From: an uncultured Oscillospiraceae bacterium
Lineage (GTDB): Bacteria; Bacillota; Clostridia; Oscillospirales; Oscillospiraceae
Direction of reading: 5' to 3'
NCBI GenBank assembly: GCA_934572365.1
Contig: CAKTKX010000077.1
Span: forward strand, 1 to 6,305
DNA length: 6,305 nt
Shown here: one piece after another, positions 1-4,350 of the stretch
How the letters are laid out: each line of letters begins with the position of its first letter
How positions within the stretch are numbered: position 1 is the first letter of the stretch
Position numbers and translations under genes: made by a program
The notes under the pieces: generated by a model
Databases searched by the model: none
Seen by the model: only the letters and a program-made list of their open reading frames with translations
What the model was told of the DNA's origin: nothing

Positions 1-173
1 AATTCCTCCCGCTTTTTCAGGCTGGTGCCGCTGATCCCTTCGTCGGCGTAGAGCCGGAACAGCTCATGGCCGCTGCGTTTGGCATATTCGACGAAAAACG
101 CCTTCTGATGGTTCAGACTGTCAATTTGTTCGTCCTTATCCGTGGAAACACGGCAATAGGCGGCAATCCTCAT
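1..173 (-). CDS. Serine site-specific recombinase, N-terminal part (runs off the window)
   Basis: Only the first 57 codons are inside the window; the gene continues past base 1. The translation begins MRIAAYCRVSTDKDEQIDSL. This is the start of the resolvase/invertase catalytic domain, with Tyr6, Arg8 and the presumed nucleophile Ser10 in the family pattern Y-C-R-V-S-T. A second conserved block, ADEGISGTSLKKREE at residues 43-57, is typical of the large serine recombinases of Firmicutes integrative elements and phages. Such enzymes cut both strands at att sites through a phosphoserine link and so integrate or excise the element. The start is set by a four-base ATGA overlap with the small ORF upstream. 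No clear ribosome site lies just before this ATG, so translation is probably coupled. The family call is firm. Whether the gene is intact, and whether it belongs to an integrative conjugative element, a prophage or a remnant, cannot be seen here. Confidence 0.9.
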   Translation of the reverse strand, partial: MRIAAYCRVSTDKDEQIDSLNHQKAFFVEYAKRSGHELFRLYADEGISGTSLKKREE

Positions 174-301
174 GGGCGGGCGGTCTCGGCTTGCCGGGAA
201 AGAAGCTTCTCAAGAAGAAGCGCTTTCAGCATTTGTTCAAAGCCTTTGGGCGTATTGGGATTTTCGAAGGTGAAGGTCAACTGCGGCGTTTTCTTTGCCA
301 T
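170..301 (-). CDS. Small 43-aa protein translationally coupled to the recombinase
   Basis: A 43-residue ORF (MAKKTPQLTFTFENPNTPKG..., ending QAETARP) lies directly upstream of the recombinase gene and shares the ATGA stop/start with it. A purine-rich ribosome site (AAGGGGG on the minus strand, bases 316-310) sits 8 nt before the ATG, which supports real translation. The protein has a short beta-like start (QLTFTFENP) and a Leu-rich, probably helical second half (residues 20-37, FEQMLKALLLEKLLSRQ). It has no cysteines, signal peptide or membrane segment. I recall similar short ORFs just ahead of serine recombinases in mobile elements of gut Clostridia, but I know of no proven function. It could be a recombination accessory protein, or simply a leader that delivers ribosomes to the recombinase start. 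Confidence 0.7.
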   Translation of the reverse strand: MAKKTPQLTFTFENPNTPKGFEQMLKALLLEKLLSRQAETARP

Positions 302-309
302 GGAATGTT

Positions 310-316
310 CCCCCTT
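310..316 (-). promoter_or_regulatory. Ribosome binding site of the small ORF/recombinase pair
   Basis: On the minus strand the bases read AAGGGGG, 8 nt before the ATG at 301. It is the only clear ribosome site of the leftward unit, so it probably serves both coupled genes. Confidence 0.65.
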
Positions 317-354
317 CCGTGAAACATCTTATTGGGGGAGGGGAGAGGGAATGC

Positions 355-385
355 CTCCGGCAATTCCGTTTTCCCCTTGCCGGAG
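355..385. repeat. Perfect 9-bp inverted repeat in the recombinase leader
   Basis: CTCCGGCAA (355-363) and TTGCCGGAG (377-385) are exact reverse complements, separated by 13 bases. Read leftward, the hairpin would lie in the 5' leader of the small ORF/recombinase message, about 55 bases before the start codon. It is followed there by a C/T-rich tract (350-334) and not by a T-run, so it does not look like a standard terminator. Parts of the loop and the G-rich flank can also pair with each other (roughly GGGGA..GGAAT with ATTCC..TCCCC), which would give a competing fold. It could be a leader RNA structure, a protein-binding site, or part of an element end. Confidence 0.5.
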
Positions 386-399
386 CCAGGGATGGAACG

Positions 400-414
400 C
401 CTTTTCAGAAAAGC
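400..414. promoter_or_regulatory. CodY-box-like palindrome (tentative)
   Basis: The core TTTTCAGAAAA (402-412) matches the central 11 bases of the Firmicutes CodY consensus AATTTTCWGAAAATT exactly. The two outer bases on each side do not match, giving 11 of 15. CodY represses peptide importer operons (dpp, opp) in several Firmicutes when branched-chain amino acids and GTP are plentiful, so the target gene fits. Against it, the site is about 150 bases upstream of the -35 box, and four mismatches is more than good sites usually have. It is also simply a 13-base hairpin-like palindrome (401-413). Confidence 0.25.
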
Positions 415-564
415 CGGGAAAAACCACACAAGCAAAATGCACAGTTCAAAAGCCACAATTTCGTCATTATGCCAAATGCCATGTGCAAATATTTCGCAAA
501 TTCGTGCAGATACCATCAAATTGTGACAAAGTGTGAAATGAAATTCCATGTCGACCGACGAGCG

Positions 565-593
565 TTGACAAAGTCGTTTCGCGATGTTAAACT
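565..593 (+). promoter_or_regulatory. Sigma-A type promoter for the ABC importer operon
   Basis: TTGACA (565-570) is a perfect -35 box. After a 17-base spacer comes TAAACT (588-593), a 4-of-6 match to the -10 box, preceded by TGT (585-587), which gives an extended -10 TG. Transcription would start near 600, leaving a leader of about 45 nt before the ATG at 646. An 8-base palindrome TCCTAGGA (601-608) lies right at the expected start point and could be an operator, though this is weak. Confidence 0.75.
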
Positions 594-634
594 GATGCCA
601 TCCTAGGAAGGAAACAAAAATCCAAATAAAAAAC

Positions 635-640
635 AGGAGG
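635..640 (+). promoter_or_regulatory. Ribosome binding site of the binding-protein gene
   Basis: A full AGGAGG lies 5 nt before the ATG at 646, in an A-rich, probably unstructured leader. This fits the high expression expected of a binding lipoprotein. Confidence 0.85.
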
Positions 641-645
641 AAACT

Positions 646-2235
646 ATGAAGAAGATTCTTGCATTGCTGCTGGTTGTCGTCATGGCTGTTTCCATGTGCG
701 CCTGCGGCTCCGGAAACGGAACCAATGAAAAGCCCACTACTGCGGACAACAAGACCGCCGACGCTGCAAAGCCCCAGGGCGAGCAGACCGGCACTGTAAA
801 GGACACCGCCATTCTGGCAACGTCCGATGAGCCCTACCGGTTCTTCGCTCAGTCCAAGCAGAGCTGCTCCGGCGCGGATAACCTGGTTCTTTCCAACGTG
901 TATGACTGCCTGCTGCGTCTGGAAGCCGACGGCTCCCTGACCCCCGCTCTGGCGGAAAGCTATGAGGTCTCCGACGACGGCCTGGAGTACACCTTCCACC
1001 TGCGCAAGGGCGTGAAGTTCCACAACGGCCAGGAGATGACTGCCGAGGACGTCAAGTTCTCCTATGACTACGGCTTTGAAGGCCCCATCGGCACCGCTCT
1101 GTTTGTCAACTACAAGCAGTGCGACATCATCGACGACTACACTGTCAAGATGACCCTGTCCAGCCCCTACGCGGCGTTCCCCTACGGCGTGGCTTCCCGT
1201 CTGGGCGGCATCGCCTGCAAGGCTTACTTTGACGAAGTCGGTGACGACGAGTACGTCAAGAACCCCATCGGCACCGGCCCCTACAAGTTCGTCGAGTGGA
1301 TCAGCGGCGACCACACCACCCTGACCGCCAACGAGGACTACTGGGGAACCAAGCCCGCTATCAAGAACATCGTTATCCAGGTCGTTGCCGACACCAACAC
1401 CCAGATTCTGGGTCTGCAGAACGGCGACTACGATGTTGTCCGTAGCCCCTCCATCGACGTCTGCACCCGTCTGGACGGCAACGCCGACGTGGCATGGGAC
1501 AGCACCCTGTCCACCGGCCGTATCTCCCTGTACCTGAACGACTGGACCGGCGCCTGCAAGGACATCAACTTCCGGAAGGCTGTTCAGGCCGGTATCGACA
1601 AGCAGATGATCAACGACGGCGTCTACGCCGGCCGCAGCGAAATTCTGAACGTGGACATGTGCTCCAACTACCTGAGCTTTGTTACCGAGGCTGACGGCGT
1701 TGAGGTTGTTCCCTACGATCAGGAAGCCGCCAAGGAATATCTGGCCAAGTCCAACTACAACGGCGAAGAGTTCGCGGTGTCCGTTCCCAGCGGCTCCTCT
1801 CTGGAGAACGTTGGCAAGATCATCCAGGCTCAGCTGATGGAGATCGGCATCAACTGCACCGTCAAGGCTACCGACTACCCCACCTACTCCGGCGAGTTTG
1901 CAAACCGTACCTACGAAGCCTACATTATAAACAATCTCTGCTCCCTGGTTGACGCGGACGGCATGTACACCGCCCACCGCCTGGACAGAAAGCCTTGGGA
2001 GAACCGCGTGTTCCAGCGCGACGGCGAGATCTCCGAGATCCTGCTGAAGGCCCGTGCGGCTCAGGGCGACGAGCGGAAGGCGATGTATGTCGAGGCCTGC
2101 AACATCGTGGCGGAAGAAGCCTATGACGTACCTCTGGTCAATGACCTGGCGACCATCGCGTACCGTTCCAACATGAGTGGCGTGAAGGCGCACTGCCTGG
2201 GTAACATGTACTTCGGCGACTGGAGCTTCAACTGA
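646..2235 (+). CDS. Peptide-type ABC transporter substrate-binding lipoprotein (SBP family 5, DppA/OppA-like)
   Basis: This 529-residue protein is the extracellular ligand-capturing part of the importer. Residues 1-20 are a lipoprotein signal: KK, a hydrophobic stretch ILALLLVVVMAV, then a lipobox ending M-C-A-C with Cys20 as the likely lipidated residue. A low-complexity N/T/K linker (about 21-50) tethers the domain. The SBP_bac_5 fold follows, with the hallmark block from about 82 to 140 (SNVYDCLLRLEADGSLTPAL, then SYEVSDDGLEYTFHLRKGVKF and MTAEDVKFSYDY). The NPIGTGPYKFVEW block is at 206-218, DYWGTKP at 231-237 and FRKAVQAGIDKQMI at 309-322. The length is normal for the family. It has its own promoter and ribosome site, and a terminator follows directly. 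Codons are strongly C-ending, as in highly expressed genes. There are 11 cysteines after Cys20, many for an exported protein. The ligand is not readable: peptides are most likely by family, but nickel, sugars or other small molecules are possible. Confidence 0.93.
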   Translation: MKKILALLLVVVMAVSMCACGSGNGTNEKPTTADNKTADAAKPQGEQTGTVKDTAILATSDEPYRFFAQSKQSCSGADNLVLSNVYDCLLRLEADGSLTPALAESYEVSDDGLEYTFHLRKGVKFHNGQEMTAEDVKFSYDYGFEGPIGTALFVNYKQCDIIDDYTVKMTLSSPYAAFPYGVASRLGGIACKAYFDEVGDDEYVKNPIGTGPYKFVEWISGDHTTLTANEDYWGTKPAIKNIVIQVVADTNTQILGLQNGDYDVVRSPSIDVCTRLDGNADVAWDSTLSTGRISLYLNDWTGACKDINFRKAVQAGIDKQMINDGVYAGRSEILNVDMCSNYLSFVTEADGVEVVPYDQEAAKEYLAKSNYNGEEFAVSVPSGSSLENVGKIIQAQLMEIGINCTVKATDYPTYSGEFANRTYEAYIINNLCSLVDADGMYTAHRLDRKPWENRVFQRDGEISEILLKARAAQGDERKAMYVEACNIVAEEAYDVPLVNDLATIAYRSNMSGVKAHCLGNMYFGDWSFN

Positions 2236-2267
2236 TCCATCCCAGCATTCCCAAGAACTGACTGAGT

Positions 2268-2316
2268 AAAAGAGGGAAGCGGAACGGTGACACGCCGCGC
2301 CGCTTCCCTTTTCTTT
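2268..2316 (+). terminator. Intrinsic terminator after the binding-protein gene, probably partial
   Basis: GGGAAGCGG (2274-2282) and CCGCTTCCC (2300-2308) form a perfect 9-bp stem. An inner 5-bp hairpin is possible, CGGTG (2285-2289) with CGCCG (2293-2297). The stem is followed by TTTTCTTT (2309-2316) and preceded by A-rich bases (2268-2271) that can pair with the T-run and extend it. It begins 32 bases after the stop codon of the binding-protein gene. Because the other transporter genes follow in the same direction and I see no strong promoter of their own, it probably lets some polymerase through and so sets a high ratio of binding protein to membrane parts. Confidence 0.85.
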
Positions 2317-2478
2317 CGGAATCTCTGATGAAATCGTCTGCGGCTGTGAGCGGATCTTTTCCGCCCACTCTTCGGTATCAAAAACGGGGAATACACAAAG
2401 TATTCCTCCGTTTCCGATACCTCGATTGGTCGAAAAATCTCTCGCTCACAGCTCTTGCCGATTTCATCAGAGGTTCCG
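2317..2478. repeat. 162-nt imperfect long inverted repeat (hairpin element) between the A and B genes
   Basis: The left arm (2317-2394) and the reverse complement of the right arm (2400-2478) align along their whole length. The outer 20 positions (2317-2336 with 2459-2478) are 19 Watson-Crick pairs and one G-T pair. GCTGTGAGCG (2343-2352) pairs exactly with 2443-2452. A looser middle part follows, then GGTATC (2374-2379) with 2416-2421, AAACGG (2382-2387) with 2408-2413, and GGAATAC (2388-2394) with 2400-2406, closing on a five-base loop ACAAA. The element starts directly after the terminator T-run and ends 38 bases before the next gene. Its size and shape fit either a miniature inverted-repeat element or an intergenic RNA hairpin that blocks decay or recruits RNase III. 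No clear target-site duplication flanks it. The pairing is visible directly; the function is inference. Confidence 0.85.
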
Positions 2479-2503
2479 CTTACTTTCATTGCCCCGCTTT
2501 TTC

Positions 2504-2510
2504 AAGGAGG
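2504..2510 (+). promoter_or_regulatory. Ribosome binding site deciding the start of the first permease
   Basis: AAGGAGG lies 6 nt before the ATG at 2517. The reading frame stays open for 63 codons further upstream, through the hairpin, but this site and the family alignment place the true start here. Confidence 0.85.
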
Positions 2511-2516
2511 AAATCA

Positions 2517-3446
2517 ATGAGCTGGTTAAAATACGCCGGAAAACGGCTGCTGATGCTGATTCCGGTTATCATTTGCGTGACATTTGTTCTGTTCCTGATC
2601 CTGTCCGCCGCCCCCGGCGACCTGGCACGTTCGCTGCTGGGCGACGACGCAACGCCGGAGCAGATCGCGGAGAAGAAGGCGGAAATGGGTCTGGATAAGC
2701 CCCTTCTGGTTCGCTACATCCGCTATATGGGCGGCGTTCTGCGGCTGGACTTCGGCGAGTCCTGGATCAACGGCGAAGCGGTGCTTGCCCGTTTTGCCCG
2801 CCGCCTGCCCAATACGCTCCTGCTGTCTACCCTTGCCATGCTGTTTGCTGTGGCGGTGGGTATGCCTTTGGGCATCGGCTCCGCCATCAAACAATATAGT
2901 CTATTGGACTACGGCAGCTCCTTTGTAGCGATGCTGCTGTTCTCTCTGCCTGCCTTCTGGCTGGGTACCATGTGTCAGGTGCTGTTCTGCCTGACGCTGC
3001 ACTGGCTGCCCACCTCCGGCTTTGACTCTCCCAAGTCCCTGATTCTGCCTACGCTGATTCTGGGTGCCAACACCATGGCTACCATGATCCGCATGAGCCG
3101 CACCAGCATGCTGGACGTTATCCGGCAGGACTACATCCGTACCGCCAAGGCCAAGGGCGCACCCAACAAGACGGTCATCCGTCATCATGCCCTTCGCAAC
3201 GGCATGATCCCCGTCGTGACCCAGATCGGCGTGAGCTTTGCCGGCACCATCGGCGGCGCTGTGGTTACGGAAAACATTTTCACCATTCCCGGCGTCGGCA
3301 CCATGCTTTTAAGTGCCGTGAAATCCCGGGACGTTCCCGTGGTGCTGGGCACGATCATCTTCGTGACGGTGATCGTTGGCGTGATCAATCTTCTGGTAGA
3401 CCTGCTGTGCGCGGTGATTGACCCCAGAATTGACCTGGCATCCTGA
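2517..3446 (+). CDS. ABC transporter permease, first subunit (DppB/OppB family)
   Basis: This 309-residue inner-membrane subunit forms half of the transport channel. Residues 1-30 (MSWLKYAGKRLLMLIPVIIC...) are the family's usual basic start and first membrane helix, followed by an outside region of about 65 residues (APGD..., then GLDKPLLVRYIRYMGGVLRLDFGES at 58-82, a typical block). Further membrane segments lie near 98-121, 132-160, 174-190, 230-252 and 276-300. The cytoplasmic coupling (EAA) loop is clear at about 205-235: DYIRTAKAKGAPNKTVIRHHALRNGMIPV, with the conserved Ala/Gly pair. This loop docks onto the ATPases. The late block ENIFTIPGVGTMLLSAV (252-268) is also characteristic. The length of 309 is normal. 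The gene follows the long hairpin and opens the tightly packed B-C-D-F part of the operon. I leave out a symbol because dppB and oppB cannot be told apart here. Confidence 0.93.
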   Translation: MSWLKYAGKRLLMLIPVIICVTFVLFLILSAAPGDLARSLLGDDATPEQIAEKKAEMGLDKPLLVRYIRYMGGVLRLDFGESWINGEAVLARFARRLPNTLLLSTLAMLFAVAVGMPLGIGSAIKQYSLLDYGSSFVAMLLFSLPAFWLGTMCQVLFCLTLHWLPTSGFDSPKSLILPTLILGANTMATMIRMSRTSMLDVIRQDYIRTAKAKGAPNKTVIRHHALRNGMIPVVTQIGVSFAGTIGGAVVTENIFTIPGVGTMLLSAVKSRDVPVVLGTIIFVTVIVGVINLLVDLLCAVIDPRIDLAS

Positions 3447-3447
3447 T

Positions 3448-3453
3448 GGAGGG
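3448..3453 (+). promoter_or_regulatory. Ribosome binding site of the second permease
   Basis: GGAGGG lies 8 nt before the ATG at 3462 and starts two bases after the stop codon of the first permease. The pair is probably translated by re-initiating or closely following ribosomes. Confidence 0.75.
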
Positions 3454-3461
3454 CAAAGCGT

Positions 3462-4337
3462 ATGTTGAAACGTCGTAAAAAATCTCTTTCCGAATACAGC
3501 ACCGGCGAGCTGGTCATGTTCCGCTTCCGCAAGAACAAGCTGGCCATGTTCGGCGTGTTCCTGCTGGCTTTCGTGTTCCTGGCGGTGCTGGCCGCCCCGA
3601 TTCTGAGCAGCTATGAAAACGTGACCAAGCTGCACATTTCCGACCGGTTTACCAGCCCCAATCCGCTGTACATCTTCGGTACGGACGAATTTGGCCGTGA
3701 CCTGTTTGCCCGTGTCCTGTACGGCGGCAGAATTTCTCTGCTGTGCTCCTTCGCCATCATCGGCATCGCCTTTGTGGTCGGCGCGCTGATCGGCGGCGCC
3801 GCCGGTTTCTTCGGCGGCAAGGTGGATAGCTTCCTTATGCGGATCGTGGACATCCTGATGGCCGTTCCTTCCTCTCTGCTGGCCATGGCCATCATCACCG
3901 CCATGGGCAACGGCGTCTGGAAGCTGGTGGTAGCGCTGGCAATTTCCCAGGTGGCGCGGTTTGCCAGAATCGTCCGCTCCTCCGTGCTGACCCTGCGGAA
4001 CGTGGAATTCGTGGAGGCGGCCAAGTGCTACGGATGCAGCTCCCTGCGGATCATCCTCAAGCACATCCTGCCCAACGGCATCGGCCCCATCATCGTTTCC
4101 GCGACCCTGTGTCTCGGCCAGACCATCCTGAGTATCTCCTCCATGGGCTACCTGGGTCTGGGCGTCGCCTCTCCCACGCCGGAATGGGGCACCATCATCT
4201 CCGAAAACAAGATCAACATTCAGGCCTATCCCTACCTCGGCCTGATTCCCGGCATCTGCATCTGCCTGACCGTCATGGCGGTCAACTTCATCGGCGACGG
4301 CCTGCGGGATGCCTTTGACCCCAGAACCAAGAAATAA
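3462..4337 (+). CDS. ABC transporter permease, second subunit (DppC/OppC family)
   Basis: This 291-residue membrane subunit pairs with the first permease to form the channel. The N-terminal OppC-type part has a basic cytoplasmic start (MLKRRKKSLSEY...), the block FRFRKNKLAMFGVFLLAFVF and helix 1 (about 27-49). The family hallmark GTDEFGRDLFARVLYGGRIS is at 73-92. More helices lie near 94-117, 131-149, 152-166, 205-226 and 256-276. The coupling (EAA) loop is EFVEAAKCYGCSSLRIILKH at 182-201, followed by ILPNGIGPI. The helix-linked block SSMGYLGLGVASPTPEWG (226-243) and the C-terminal GDGLRDAFDPR (278-288) complete the signature. The length is normal and no defect is seen. It starts 15 bases after the first permease stops, and its stop codon overlaps the ribosome site of the next gene. 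Confidence 0.94.
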   Translation: MLKRRKKSLSEYSTGELVMFRFRKNKLAMFGVFLLAFVFLAVLAAPILSSYENVTKLHISDRFTSPNPLYIFGTDEFGRDLFARVLYGGRISLLCSFAIIGIAFVVGALIGGAAGFFGGKVDSFLMRIVDILMAVPSSLLAMAIITAMGNGVWKLVVALAISQVARFARIVRSSVLTLRNVEFVEAAKCYGCSSLRIILKHILPNGIGPIIVSATLCLGQTILSISSMGYLGLGVASPTPEWGTIISENKINIQAYPYLGLIPGICICLTVMAVNFIGDGLRDAFDPRTKK

Positions 4338-4342
4338 GGAGG
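4336..4342 (+). promoter_or_regulatory. Ribosome binding site deciding the start of the first ATPase
   Basis: AAGGAGG overlaps the TAA stop of the second permease and lies 8 nt before the ATG at 4351. An in-frame ATG at 4309 lies inside the permease gene and has no comparable site, so 4351 is the start. Confidence 0.85.
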
Positions 4343-4350
4343 ACGTACAG

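Larger units (their letters stand above)
302..564. other. Divergent intergenic region, left part; possible mobile-element boundary
   Basis: No convincing gene is seen here on either strand. Short open frames exist, but they lack ribosome sites and family features. The stretch holds, from left to right, the leftward leader with its ribosome site, a G-rich tract (334-349), a 9-bp inverted repeat (355-385), a CodY-like core (402-412), an imperfect palindrome (484-498) and repeated TGTGA and TGACAAAGT words (522-536, 566-574). Base composition changes from GC-rich on the left to AT-rich after about 420. In many serine-recombinase elements the attachment site lies close to the 5' side of the recombinase gene, so an element end could fall in this region. 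That is inference: no duplicated att core can be seen with only one end in the window. I found no convincing leftward promoter. Confidence 0.5.

Noticed and set aside
334..349. A G-rich tract that might form a G-quadruplex.
   Set aside because: Only three runs of three or more G are present (334-338, 340-343, 347-349), so the usual four-run motif is not met.
66..536. A plus-strand open frame of 156 codons opposite the recombinase leader.
   Set aside because: It is antisense to two better-supported genes and has no ribosome site or recognisable domain.
302..645. A CRISPR array, tRNA or known riboswitch in the intergenic regions.
   Set aside because: I looked for regular repeats, cloverleaf patterns and conserved aptamer motifs and saw none. 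The structures present are isolated inverted repeats.
277..2193. A 638-codon open frame on the minus strand, antisense to the binding-protein gene.
   Set aside because: It mirrors the strongly C-ending codons of the real gene, giving a Val/Leu/Gly-rich product with no family features and no ribosome site. It also runs across the operon promoter.
2455..2486. A promoter inside the hairpin right arm driving the permease genes.
   Set aside because: TTGCCG is a fair -35, but the only -10-like bases (TTACTT or TACTTT) are weak and spaced 19-20 bases away.
2121..2489. A 122-codon minus-strand frame covering the hairpin and terminator.
   Set aside because: It has no ribosome site, is composed of hairpin and shadow sequence, and crosses the terminator. 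It is best explained as a by-product of the inverted repeat.
2328..2516. A 63-codon N-terminal extension of the first permease.
   Set aside because: The frame is open through the hairpin by chance. A strong ribosome site lies before the ATG at 2517, and the family's usual N-terminus begins there.
4309..4350. An earlier start for the first ATPase at 4309.
   Set aside because: It lies inside the second permease gene without a ribosome site, whereas AAGGAGG is correctly spaced before 4351.
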